From assembly GCF_031846515.1 (NCBI RefSeq), contig NZ_JAVRHO010000018.1, positions 26,141 through 90,140 on the forward strand: 64,000 bases of DNA. Direction: 5' to 3'. This document shows, piece after piece, positions 33,774 to 42,747 of the stretch. Source of the DNA: Autumnicola lenta (lineage in GTDB: Bacteria > Bacteroidota > Bacteroidia > Flavobacteriales > Flavobacteriaceae). The position numbers and the translations under genes are program-made. A model generated the notes under the pieces. The model was not told the origin of the DNA and did not search any database. It saw nothing but the letters and a program-made list of their open reading frames with translations. Each line of letters opens with the position of its first letter. Positions within the stretch are counted from its first letter, which is position 1.

Positions 33774-35777
33774 ATGGAAATTCCTATTCTACAGGATATT
33801 GTCATAATACTTGGATTATCAATACTCATTATTCTTGCGTTTCAAAAGATAAAAGTTCCTTCAATATTAGGGTTTTTACTTGCCGGAATTATTGCAGGTC
33901 CCCATGCCTTTAATCTTATAAGCTCTACTCATGAGGTAGAATTACTTTCGGAAATTGGTATTATTTTTCTACTATTTGTAATTGGAATAGAACTTTCTTT
34001 AAAAGGATTGGCTTCCATAAAGAACACTATTATTTTCGGGGGTGGGCTTCAGGTAGGTGGTACAATTTTGATAACAACACTTGCCGCTGTCTTCTTAGGC
34101 CTTCCATTAAATACATCTATTTTTCTTGGATTTCTTTTCTCGCTAAGTAGTACAGCCATTGTCCTTAAGCTACTTCAGGAGAAAGGTGAAATGACTTCGC
34201 CACACGGCCGGATTGGAGTGGCCATTCTTATATTTCAGGATATTATTGTAGTACCCATGATGCTGTTTACACCGCTGCTGGCTGGTAAATCTGACAATAT
34301 CCTGTTAACCATTGGAATTCTTACCGGAAAAGTGATTTTGGTAGGAATTGTAATTTTTCTTTTAGCAAAGTATGTAGTACCAAGAGTTTTTGAATGGGTG
34401 GTAAAGACCAAAAATCAGGAATTGTTTATTCTTACCGTTGTGGTGTTTTGTTTCGGGATTGCATGGCTGACTTCTTCTGTCGGACTATCCCTGGCTTTAG
34501 GTGCTTTTTTTGCCGGACTAATCATATCTGAATCTGATTATAGTCACCAGGCCACCGCCAACGTGCTACCCTTCAGGGAAATCTTTATTAGTTTCTTCTT
34601 TATTTCAGTTGGAACACTGCTTAACCTAAGTTTCTTCTTCAATAATATTGTGTACATATTACTGCTTGTTGTGGCCGTGATCCTACTCAAAATGCTTGTA
34701 TTAGGAATAACAACCCTTATTCTAAAATATAAGCCAAGAACCATCTTTATGACGCTTTTTAGTCTCTTTCAGGTTGGAGAATTTTCGCTTCTGCTTTCAG
34801 GCGTGGGACTTGAAAACGGATTAATTCCTGAGAATATTTATCAATATTTTTTGGCCATATCCATCATTAGTATGGGGCTAACTCCTTTTTTAATTTCCAA
34901 TTCCTCTAAAATCACTTATGCTATTCTAAAAGCACCAATCCCTTCCGCAGTAAGAAAGCGACTGAACAACATTAAAAAAAACGCAAATACCGAAGAATTT
35001 TCAGAAGAAAACCTGCACGATCACCTTGTAATTATTGGTTACGGAATTAACGGTGGAAACATTGGAAAGGCCGCCAGAAATGCCAATATTCCATACGTTA
35101 TCGTGGATATGGAGCCCGATTCTTTTGATAAAGCTAAAGCTAAGGGAGAGCCTATTGTTTTTGGTGACGCAACAAATCCTACTATTTTAAAACACATACA
35201 TGTGCAGGAGGCACGGGTTGTGGTAATTGCCATTTCAGACCCTGCAGCCACACATAAAATTATTAGCAGCATTCGCCTATTTACACAAACTGCTTTTATA
35301 ATTGTCAGGACACGCTACGTAAAAGAAATTGAAGAAAGTATAAGGCTTGGTGCAGACGAGGTAATTCCTGAAGAATTTGAAACTTCCATAGAGATTTTCA
35401 CCCGTGTTCTCAAAAAATACTTAGTACCCTTTGATGAGATTCAGGCTTTTACAGATAGCATCCGTTCTTCAGATTATGCTATGCTAACTTCTTTAAAAGG
35501 CAAACCTCATAATCCTAATTTACAGCATCTTAATATTCCGAATAAGGAAATTGCCACCCTTACCGTTAGACGAAATAACAAAAAGATTGTAGGTAAGACA
35601 ATAAAAGAATCGGGAATGGGCAAGAATTACAGAGTTACTGTACTGGCTATAAAAAGGGAAAATGACTACCTCACAGAAATTTCTCCCAATACTGTTATTA
35701 TGCAGGACGACCTTCTTTATCTTTTCGGAAACCCGATAAATATTAATCATATTAATAAAATCCTGTCCCTTAAATAG
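33774..35777 (+). CDS. KefB-type monovalent cation:proton antiporter
   Basis: 667 residues of the CPA2 family. About twelve membrane helices form the Na/H exchanger domain (about 1-385), including LGFLLAGIIAGPHAFNLIS, FSLSSTAIVLKLLQ and LGAFFAGLIISESDYSHQ. A cytoplasmic TrkA-N (RCK) domain follows (about 415-535, HLVIIGYGINGGNIGKAAR, IVDMEPDSFDKAKAKG), then a TrkA-C domain (about 575-660, VGKTIKESGMGKNYRVTVL). The layout matches K+ efflux antiporters of the KefB/KefC type or YbaL. The transported ion is not certain. It precedes the AarF/UbiB kinase by 107 bp. Confidence 0.93.
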   Translation: MEIPILQDIVIILGLSILIILAFQKIKVPSILGFLLAGIIAGPHAFNLISSTHEVELLSEIGIIFLLFVIGIELSLKGLASIKNTIIFGGGLQVGGTILITTLAAVFLGLPLNTSIFLGFLFSLSSTAIVLKLLQEKGEMTSPHGRIGVAILIFQDIIVVPMMLFTPLLAGKSDNILLTIGILTGKVILVGIVIFLLAKYVVPRVFEWVVKTKNQELFILTVVVFCFGIAWLTSSVGLSLALGAFFAGLIISESDYSHQATANVLPFREIFISFFFISVGTLLNLSFFFNNIVYILLLVVAVILLKMLVLGITTLILKYKPRTIFMTLFSLFQVGEFSLLLSGVGLENGLIPENIYQYFLAISIISMGLTPFLISNSSKITYAILKAPIPSAVRKRLNNIKKNANTEEFSEENLHDHLVIIGYGINGGNIGKAARNANIPYVIVDMEPDSFDKAKAKGEPIVFGDATNPTILKHIHVQEARVVVIAISDPAATHKIISSIRLFTQTAFIIVRTRYVKEIEESIRLGADEVIPEEFETSIEIFTRVLKKYLVPFDEIQAFTDSIRSSDYAMLTSLKGKPHNPNLQHLNIPNKEIATLTVRRNNKKIVGKTIKESGMGKNYRVTVLAIKRENDYLTEISPNTVIMQDDLLYLFGNPININHINKILSLK

Positions 35778-35884
35778 GAACTGTTAATTATTTGTCATTC
35801 TCTTGCTGATTTAAGCAAAGCCCATTAATTTGTATATTGTTTAACTAACGCCCAGTTCCATTCTATGCAACCTAAATAAAGAAT

Positions 35885-37549
35885 ATGTCTGTTCTACCTG
35901 ATAATCTTGATCGTTACCGGAAGTTTATAAGTTTTATGCTGAAGTATTGGCAAAGCGACCTTATTCGGAATACTACCTCCAATGCTATGGAAGATGATGA
36001 AAAGAATAAGGAAGAGGATTTCAAGCAGACACCAAAGGAGTTGTTAGAAGATCTGGAGAACATGGGCCCTACATACATAAAATTGGGCCAACTTCTTTCG
36101 ACCCGTCCAGATTTATTGCCTGAGCCCTATTTAAAAGAACTTGCCACACTTCAGGATGACGTGGCTCCTATTCCTTACGAAGAAGTCCGAAAAATTGTAG
36201 AAGAAGAAATTGGCACCCGTATTTCTAAGGCTTTTGATACTTTTGATGAAAAACCACTTGCCAGTGCTTCTATAGGTCAGGTGCATTATGCCACCTTAAG
36301 GTCCCGGCAACCGGTAGCGGTAAAAATCCAGCGGCCGGGAATCAAAAAACAATTCCTTGAGGATCTGGATACTCTTAGAGAACTTGCAGATCTTGCTGTA
36401 AGACATACCAAAACTGCCCGAAGATATTCTTTTGATCACGTATTGGAAGAACTAAGTCGTATTGTGCTCCACGAGCTTAATTATCAACGCGAAGCGCAGA
36501 ATCTAAAAACTTTAGGCAGGAATTTAAGTGGATTCAGGGATCTTATTGTTCCTCAACCCATAGATGATTACTGCACCGGTAAAGTGTTGACAATGGAGTA
36601 TATCCAGGGAAAAAAAATTACTTCCCTCTCTCCGCTAAAACAACTGGAAGTAGATTATAGTCCCCTAGTGGATCAGCTTGTAGAAGCTTATCTCCAGCAG
36701 ATCATTAATGACGGTTTTGTTCATGCCGATCCTCATCCGGGAAATATTCAATTTACTCCAGATGCGAAAATTGCTTTAATTGATCTTGGAATGGTGGCGA
36801 AATTTACGCCGCAGATGCAGGAGTACATTTTACAATTACTTATCGCTATTAGCAATACAGACGGTGCCGAAACCGCCAAAGTGCTTTTAGAGATGAGTGA
36901 GTACAATGAAGAAACTGATTTGCGCGCCTTCAGAAAAGCGATTAACGACATTATCATGGAAAGCGAGCACAGCACCGCTAAGGACATGCAAACCGGCCGG
37001 CTGGTTATTCAGCTCAACCGGCTTTCGGCAGAATCAGGAATTCATATTCCGGTAGAATTAAATATTCTTGGTAAAATTCTGCTGAATTTGGATCAGATCG
37101 TTGCTGTTCTGGATCCCGACTTTGATCTTAAAAAAGCTATTCAAAAGCATGTTTCCACGATTATGCAAAGCAAATTTTATGAAGAACTGAAGCCCGAAAA
37201 CTTCTTCACGATGCTTTTGCAATCTAAAAAATTTGCTGAAAATGCGCCGGAGAGGCTCAACAAAATTTCCGAAAACCTGGCGAACAATAACTTTAAAATT
37301 AAAATTGAAGCCATTGATGAAAAGCGGGTAACAGATGGATTTCAAAAAGTAGCAAACAGGATAACGCTGGGACTAATAATTGCTGCCATGATTATAGGTG
37401 CGGCAATGCTTATGCAGGTTCCTTCAGAATTTATGATTCTTGGTTATCCCGGCCTGGCCATGCTGTTTTTTCTTTTAGCTGCTTTGGGCGGGATTTACCT
37501 CTCTTATATCATCATCTTTAGAGATGAGAATTTACATAATAAGGATTAA
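35885..37549 (+). CDS. AarF/UbiB-family atypical kinase
   Basis: 554 residues. The ABC1/UbiB hallmarks are present: KxGQ motif in YIKLGQLLSTRPDLLPEPY, the Ala-rich loop in LASASIGQVHYA, VAVKIQRPG with the ATP lysine, HADPHPGNIQF (catalytic loop) and LIDLGMVAKF (metal site). Two membrane helices end the protein (LGLIIAAMIIGAAMLM and LAMLFFLLAALGGIYLSY). UbiB supports ubiquinone synthesis in proteobacteria, but Flavobacteria mostly use menaquinone, so the role here may be general isoprenoid lipid handling. A 33-bp palindrome lies downstream. Confidence 0.92.
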   Translation: MSVLPDNLDRYRKFISFMLKYWQSDLIRNTTSNAMEDDEKNKEEDFKQTPKELLEDLENMGPTYIKLGQLLSTRPDLLPEPYLKELATLQDDVAPIPYEEVRKIVEEEIGTRISKAFDTFDEKPLASASIGQVHYATLRSRQPVAVKIQRPGIKKQFLEDLDTLRELADLAVRHTKTARRYSFDHVLEELSRIVLHELNYQREAQNLKTLGRNLSGFRDLIVPQPIDDYCTGKVLTMEYIQGKKITSLSPLKQLEVDYSPLVDQLVEAYLQQIINDGFVHADPHPGNIQFTPDAKIALIDLGMVAKFTPQMQEYILQLLIAISNTDGAETAKVLLEMSEYNEETDLRAFRKAINDIIMESEHSTAKDMQTGRLVIQLNRLSAESGIHIPVELNILGKILLNLDQIVAVLDPDFDLKKAIQKHVSTIMQSKFYEELKPENFFTMLLQSKKFAENAPERLNKISENLANNNFKIKIEAIDEKRVTDGFQKVANRITLGLIIAAMIIGAAMLMQVPSEFMILGYPGLAMLFFLLAALGGIYLSYIIIFRDENLHNKD

Positions 37550-37693
37550 ACTAATTTTTCAGCCGGGAAAATCTGCGGCAGGCCATGGCTCAGAATTAGA
37601 ACCTGAATGTTTTAACACAACTAGCTTTACTGGCAAAACAGGTGTACCTATAAATATGGCAATTATCAATCTATAAATAAAGTCTTAATTATC

Positions 37694-37726
37694 AGACCTC
37701 ACAGGTTTTAAAAACCTGTGAGGTCT
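37694..37726. repeat. 33-bp palindrome, copy 5
   Basis: Arms AGACCTCACAGGTTTT and AAAACCTGTGAGGTCT around a single A, the same perfect arms as copy 1 but 6.9 kb away. It sits 7 bp from the thrC stop, between convergent genes. A GGCAATTATCAATC motif lies at 37658, as in the repeat field. It might act as a bidirectional terminator, though there is no T-tract. Confidence 0.93.
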
Positions 37727-37733
37727 CATTTCT

Positions 37734-39029
37734 TTATGACAATAAATAAGATTTAAGCTCATCATAATCACTAATCTGATGAGATTTTTTCTCTTTGTGC
37801 ATTATGCTTTTAATAGAATCAGGAATTTCAACCTTCTGCCCTATTGCTTCTTCCACAGTATCCAGAAATTTAACCGGATGCGCTGTTTCAAGAAAAGTTC
37901 CGTGGTAATCGTTATTCTTTTTCAGAAACTCTTTTAATCCAAGGTATCCTACAGCACCATGAGGATCCATGACATATCCGGTTCTATCGTAAACTTCTTT
38001 AATGGTCATTTTTGTAGCCAGATCATCAAAACTATAGGAGGATAAGTGCTCCTTCAGATTTCCGAATTCATTCTGAAAAAGTTCCAGTACCCTTACAAAG
38101 TTGCTTGGATTTCCAACATCCATAGCATTGGAAATGGTTTGCACACTTGCTTTTGGTTCATAATTGCCATTTTGAAGGTAGCGCGTTACCACATTATTAG
38201 CGTTATTGGAAGCTATAAAGTGATCTATGGGCAATCCCATTTCCCTGGCTAAAAGTCCGGCGCAAATATTTCCGAAATTTCCGCTAGGTACTGAAAATGC
38301 CAATTTTCGACCTTCCTTTGCCAATTGCTTATAAGCTAAAAAGTAATAAAACATCTGGGGAAGCCAACGTGCAACATTAATAGAGTTAGCGGAAGTCAAC
38401 TGCCTTTTTTGCTGAATTTCATCATCCAAAAATGCCCTTTTCACCATATCCTGACATTGGTCGAAAGCACCATCTACTTCCAGCGCTACAATGTTCTGTC
38501 CTAAAGTGGTTAACTGCTTCTCCTGAATTTCGCTTACTTTTCCTTTAGGATAGAGAATCACCACATCTATACCTTCCACACCAAGAAAACCATTAGCCAC
38601 CGCTCCACCGGTATCTCCCGATGTAGCCACCAGCACAGTGATATTACCAAGTTTTCCTTTTTTAATAAAGTATCCGAGACTACCGGCCATAAAACGTCCT
38701 CCAACATCTTTGAAAGCCAGTGTAGGACCATGGAAAAGTTCTAAACTGCCAACATTTTCTTCCACATCAACAACAGGAAAATCAAAATCCAGTGTTGTGG
38801 CAATAATATCCTTTAGAGCAGCATCATTTATCTCATCACCAACAAAATTCTTAATTGCTTCAAAAGCAATATCAGTTTTATCCATAGACTGGATTTCGCT
38901 GAAAAACGATTTTGGCAACTTTTCAATTTTCTGTGGAAAATATAATCCTTTATCTGGCGCGAGGCCTCTTACCACCGCATTTTCGAAATTGGAGGTATGC
39001 TCCCTGTTATTTAAGCTGAAATAATTCAT
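37734..39029 (-). CDS. thrC: Threonine synthase
   Basis: 431 residues, PLP-dependent. It converts O-phosphohomoserine to threonine, the last step of the pathway. The PLP lysine lies in PTLAFKDVGGRFM. SGDTGGAVANGF binds the phosphate, SANSINVARWLPQ is conserved and SVPSGNFGNICAGLLAREMG lies near the domain interface. It overlaps thrB by an ATGA junction (start 39027-39029, thrB stop 39026-39028), so the pair is translationally coupled. Confidence 0.97.
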   Translation of the reverse strand: MNYFSLNNREHTSNFENAVVRGLAPDKGLYFPQKIEKLPKSFFSEIQSMDKTDIAFEAIKNFVGDEINDAALKDIIATTLDFDFPVVDVEENVGSLELFHGPTLAFKDVGGRFMAGSLGYFIKKGKLGNITVLVATSGDTGGAVANGFLGVEGIDVVILYPKGKVSEIQEKQLTTLGQNIVALEVDGAFDQCQDMVKRAFLDDEIQQKRQLTSANSINVARWLPQMFYYFLAYKQLAKEGRKLAFSVPSGNFGNICAGLLAREMGLPIDHFIASNNANNVVTRYLQNGNYEPKASVQTISNAMDVGNPSNFVRVLELFQNEFGNLKEHLSSYSFDDLATKMTIKEVYDRTGYVMDPHGAVGYLGLKEFLKKNNDYHGTFLETAHPVKFLDTVEEAIGQKVEIPDSIKSIMHKEKKSHQISDYDELKSYLLS

Positions 39030-39949
39030 TCTAATATTTTTATGCCCTCTGTATTAATTTCTGAAAGATGAAGTTCGAAATCTATAGCTTTTGCTTTATA
39101 GAATTCATTAATCGCGGTCTTAACATTCTGAGCAATATCATTGCCTTTGCAAAGCGCAAAAACCGAAGGTCCTGAACCTGAAATCCCGAAGCCTAAAGCG
39201 CCTTTATCCATAGCAACCTGCTTTAAATCATCAAAATAAGGAATCAGGATCGACCGGATGGGTTCAACAACCTCATCCTGAAGACTTCTTCCTAGAAGCG
39301 CATAATCTTCTGTATAAAGTGCACTCACAAAAGCGCCCAGATTTCCCCATTGGCTGATGGCCTTTTTAAGGCTTACGTTTTGTTTAATAATGGACCTGGA
39401 ATCCTTCGTTTTAATTTCAATTAAAGGATGCAGTACCACCATGCGCAACTCTGCAGGAGAAGGAAGGCTAATCACCTCCAAAGGATCATAACTTTTCACA
39501 AGGCTAAATCCCCCAAGCAACGCCGGTGCCACGTTATCTGCATGCGCATTGCCACTGGCGAGACGCTCCCCTTCCATAGCAAAAGGAATTAATTGTTCAG
39601 GGCTGAAAGGTTCACCAACCAGCTTGTTAATTGCAAAAACAACACCGGCAGAACTGGCAGCACTACTACCAATTCCGCTTCCTGCTTTTATCTTCTTGTA
39701 GATTTCTATATCAAATCCCTGTTTACTGCCTAATTCGCCAAGCAGTGATTTAGCTGCAACTCCAGCGACATTTTGATCTGTCTCCAGGGGTAAATCCTGT
39801 CCTGTGAGTTTGGTGATCCTAACCTCACCAAGATCATTTTTCTTAATAAGCATTTCGTCGCCTACGGTGTCCAGACAACAGCCTAAAACATCAAATCCAC
39901 AGGAAAGATTAGCAACAGTGGCCGGGGCAAAAATTCTGATTTCGTCCAT
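39026..39949 (-). CDS. thrB: Homoserine kinase
   Basis: 307 residues of the GHMP kinase family, phosphorylating homoserine. The start DEIRIFAPATVANLSCGFD and the ATP-binding loop KAGSGIGSSAASSAGVVFA are diagnostic, as is the C-terminal GALGFGISGSGPSVFALC. The middle gene of thrA-thrB-thrC: 3 bp after thrA and overlapping thrC by 4 bp. Confidence 0.97.
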   Translation of the reverse strand: MDEIRIFAPATVANLSCGFDVLGCCLDTVGDEMLIKKNDLGEVRITKLTGQDLPLETDQNVAGVAAKSLLGELGSKQGFDIEIYKKIKAGSGIGSSAASSAGVVFAINKLVGEPFSPEQLIPFAMEGERLASGNAHADNVAPALLGGFSLVKSYDPLEVISLPSPAELRMVVLHPLIEIKTKDSRSIIKQNVSLKKAISQWGNLGAFVSALYTEDYALLGRSLQDEVVEPIRSILIPYFDDLKQVAMDKGALGFGISGSGPSVFALCKGNDIAQNVKTAINEFYKAKAIDFELHLSEINTEGIKILE

Positions 39950-39952
39950 AGC

Positions 39953-42400
39953 CTATTTTTTTCCAATCCGGATTACATCGGCAAAAATCCCTGAAGCTGT
40001 AACATCTGCACCGGCGCCCGCACCTTTTACTATAAGAGGCTGCTGACTATATCTATCGGTAAAGAAAAGCACGATATTATCGCTTCCGCTTAAGTTATAG
40101 AAAGGATGATCTGACCCTACTTCCTGAAGCCCCACTTTAGCCTTTCCATCTTCCAGTTGTGCAACGTATTTTAGTTGAGCATTATTCTTTTCGGCATTTT
40201 TATAGATCTCCTGGAATTCAGGTTCATCTCTTTTCAGTAATTCGAAGAATTTCTCGTTGTTCTCAGAATTAAGGCTTTCCTGGGACAGAAAATCTTCTCT
40301 TTCGATATCTTCAAGTTCCATTCTCAAGCCACTTTCGCGGGCAAGAATAAGAATTTTCCGGGCAACATCTACTCCGCTAAGATCAATCTTTGGATCAGGT
40401 TCTGTATAACCTTCCTTCATCGCCATTTCTACTGTTTTGTAAAAAGGTTCCGTTGCATCATACGTATTAAACACGAAATTTAAACTTCCGGAAAGCACCG
40501 CCTGAATTTTCTGAATTCTGTCTCCTGAAGCTATAAGGTTCTTTAGTGTATCGATAATTGGCAATCCGGCACCTACATTAGTTTCATATAAAAATGAAGC
40601 ACCATATTCCCTTGCAAGGTTCTGTAATTGTTGATAATTGGCAAAATCATCGGCACATGCAATTTTGTTACAGGTGACCACAGAAATGGAATTGGCAAGA
40701 TATTCTTTATACCAGGAAGCAATCTCTGCACTGGCAGTGTTATCCACAAAAATGCTATTGCGCAAATTCAGTTTGTTTACCTTATCAAAGAAACCCTGCT
40801 TATTTGCTGTTTCTCCATTTCCCAGTGCTTTCTCCCAGTTGTCAAGATCTATACCTTCTTCATTAAAAGCCATTTGTCGGGAATTGGAAAGACCAAGAAC
40901 CCTCACTTTTAATCTAAGTTTTTCAAGCAGATATTTTTCCTGTTTTTGCAGCTGAGCCAGCAATTTCCCTCCAACATTACCAACACCGGTAATGAACAAA
41001 TTCAGTTCTTTTGAAGGAACCTCAAAAAATTGTTCATGCAGCGTATTGAGTGCTTTTTTAACATCTTTCTTTGCAATTACCGCAGAAATATTACGCTCTG
41101 AAGAGCCTTGTGCGATTGCCCTGATATTAATATTGTTATTTCCAAGCGCACTGAACATCTTCCCACTTAATCCATGATGACTTTTCATACTGTCACCGAC
41201 TAATGCCACGATCGCTACATTTTCTTCGATATGTACAGGACGAATTTTCTTCTGATCGATTTCTACTTCAAAAGCTAGATCCAGCGCTTCTTTGGCGGCT
41301 TCAGCTTCATCATCTTTTACCGCTATACAAATACTATGTTCTGATGATGCCTGTGTTATAAGCACGACATTTATATTTTCCTGGAAAAGAACCTCAAAAA
41401 AACGTTTTGAAAATCCGGGAATACCAACCATTCCGCTACCTTCAATATTCAGCAACTTAATAGAATCTATATGAGTAATTCCGGTAACCCAACGGAAATT
41501 TTCCTTACTGGATTTAGAAATCACTGTTCCCTCTTCTTCAGCCTTAAATGAATTCTTTATATGGATCTTAATCTGCTTGTCAAGTAATGGCTGTAAAGTT
41601 GGAGGATAAAGTACTTTCGCTCCAAAATGGGACAATTCCATCGCTTCTTCGTAAGAAATATTCTTTAACGGGTAAGCCTGGGACACCAGACTTGGATTTG
41701 CAGTGTACATTCCATTTACATCGGTATAGATAAAAAGCTCTTCTACATCCATTGCACCCGCAAATATAGCAGCTGTAAAATCTGATCCACCACGACCAAG
41801 GGTACTCGGAACCCCCTGAAGTGTTTTAGCCACAAATCCGGGAACTATAAAAAGTCCGCTTTTTTTATCGGAAAAGTATTTCTGAATATTATTATAAGTC
41901 TCCTCATAACTTACCTGTACCTTTTCATTAGTATTTCTACAAACTATAAGTTCACGGGAATCTACAAAGTTTACCTCTGCCTCAATACTTTTAAAGTACT
42001 CGGCAATAATTAAAGAGGAAAGAATTTCTCCAAATCCCGAAACCACATGTTTCGTTTTATTGGAAAGTTCATTTAAAAGAAAAACTCCTTCATACAAGGT
42101 TTCCAAACGATTAAACTCGTTTTTTACTTTGCTCAAAATACCGCTCTGGGATTGTACAGGAATTAATGCCTTGACCGCATCCAGATGTCTTTTTTCATTT
42201 TTAGCAAGAATTTCTTTATAAGCTATATCTTCTTTTGAAGCCAGTTCGGCCATATAAAGAAGATCGTTGGTAACTCCACCAAAGGCTGAAAAAACAGCAA
42301 TGGTAGGCCCTGTTTTTAAATGCTTTTGAACAGTTTCAGCTACTAATTTTATCCTGTCGGGAGAGGCCAAAGAAGAACCTCCGAATTTAAGAATATTCAT
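39953..42400 (-). CDS. thrA: Bifunctional aspartokinase/homoserine dehydrogenase
   Basis: 815 residues from the ATG at 42400 (MNILKFGGSSLASPDRIKL); the open frame runs 16 codons further but without family support. The aspartokinase domain (about 1-290) has LGRGGSDFTAAIFAG and YTDVNGMYTANP. Two ACT domains follow (about 300-450). The homoserine dehydrogenase domain (about 460-815) has FITGVGNVGGKLLAQL, ETNVGAGLPIIDTLKNL and KIDLSGVDVARKILILARE, ending VKGAGAGADVTASGIFADVI. It commits aspartate to threonine, isoleucine and methionine. It heads the thr operon behind a leader peptide at 42482-42586. Confidence 0.97.
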   Translation of the reverse strand: MNILKFGGSSLASPDRIKLVAETVQKHLKTGPTIAVFSAFGGVTNDLLYMAELASKEDIAYKEILAKNEKRHLDAVKALIPVQSQSGILSKVKNEFNRLETLYEGVFLLNELSNKTKHVVSGFGEILSSLIIAEYFKSIEAEVNFVDSRELIVCRNTNEKVQVSYEETYNNIQKYFSDKKSGLFIVPGFVAKTLQGVPSTLGRGGSDFTAAIFAGAMDVEELFIYTDVNGMYTANPSLVSQAYPLKNISYEEAMELSHFGAKVLYPPTLQPLLDKQIKIHIKNSFKAEEEGTVISKSSKENFRWVTGITHIDSIKLLNIEGSGMVGIPGFSKRFFEVLFQENINVVLITQASSEHSICIAVKDDEAEAAKEALDLAFEVEIDQKKIRPVHIEENVAIVALVGDSMKSHHGLSGKMFSALGNNNINIRAIAQGSSERNISAVIAKKDVKKALNTLHEQFFEVPSKELNLFITGVGNVGGKLLAQLQKQEKYLLEKLRLKVRVLGLSNSRQMAFNEEGIDLDNWEKALGNGETANKQGFFDKVNKLNLRNSIFVDNTASAEIASWYKEYLANSISVVTCNKIACADDFANYQQLQNLAREYGASFLYETNVGAGLPIIDTLKNLIASGDRIQKIQAVLSGSLNFVFNTYDATEPFYKTVEMAMKEGYTEPDPKIDLSGVDVARKILILARESGLRMELEDIEREDFLSQESLNSENNEKFFELLKRDEPEFQEIYKNAEKNNAQLKYVAQLEDGKAKVGLQEVGSDHPFYNLSGSDNIVLFFTDRYSQQPLIVKGAGAGADVTASGIFADVIRIGKK

Positions 42401-42480
42401 AATTTTTTGGAATTGTCTTGTTTGATTTTTTGAAATCGATTTTACCAATGTATAGGTACGGACGGAAGTTTATATACAAA

Positions 42481-42499
42481 ATTACCCCAAAGGGGTAAT
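42481..42499 (-). promoter_or_regulatory. Hairpin overlapping the thr leader stop codon
   Basis: On the minus strand a perfect 8-bp stem (ATTACCCC with GGGGTAAT) and TTT loop is followed by TTTGTATAT. The 5' arm covers leader codons 30-32 and the 3' arm includes the leader stop TAA. A ribosome finishing the leader would cover this hairpin. It may be a weak terminator or pause signal; the short T-run makes termination uncertain. Confidence 0.6.
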
Positions 42500-42586
42500 A
42501 CGAGAAATAATCATCATAGTAATAGTGCCTGATGCAGAAATTGCAGGAAAGAAGAAATCGTTACTATTAATGGTGTTAGTACTCAT
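42482..42586 (-). CDS. thrL: Putative thr operon leader peptide
   Basis: A 34-codon open frame begins with ATG at 42584-42586 and ends with TAA at 42482-42484, 81 bp before thrA. It starts MSTNTINSND, and codons 21-31 read T-I-T-M-M-I-I-S-R-I-T. Within the whole peptide Thr, Ile and Met are strongly enriched. These are exactly the three amino acids made from homoserine, the product of the first gene. Such a leader suggests regulation by ribosome stalling when these amino acids are short. A possible promoter (TTG, 23 bp, TAATTTTA) lies just upstream. The name thrL is by analogy; the sequence is not homologous to E. coli ThrL by eye. Confidence 0.65.
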   Translation of the reverse strand: MSTNTINSNDFFFPAISASGTITMMIISRITPLG

Positions 42587-42683
42587 GATTTTGGCTAAAC
42601 TGATGATAAAATTATATAATTTTATGTGTAAAAAAAACAAAAAAGCAAAATTCAGTTGATAATTATGGTTTTCTTTATAACAG

Positions 42684-42722
42684 CAAAAAAAAATACCTAA
42701 TCTTTAACAAAATCAGGTATTT
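42684..42722 (-). terminator. Intrinsic terminator of the VWA-ATPase operon
   Basis: On the minus strand an 8-bp stem AAATACCT/AGGTATTT (with further partial pairing inside) is followed by a run of nine to ten T. It starts 26 bp after the ATPase stop and insulates the thr leader. Confidence 0.85.
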
Positions 42723-42747
42723 ATTGGGGATTTCTCGAAGGGAAAAA

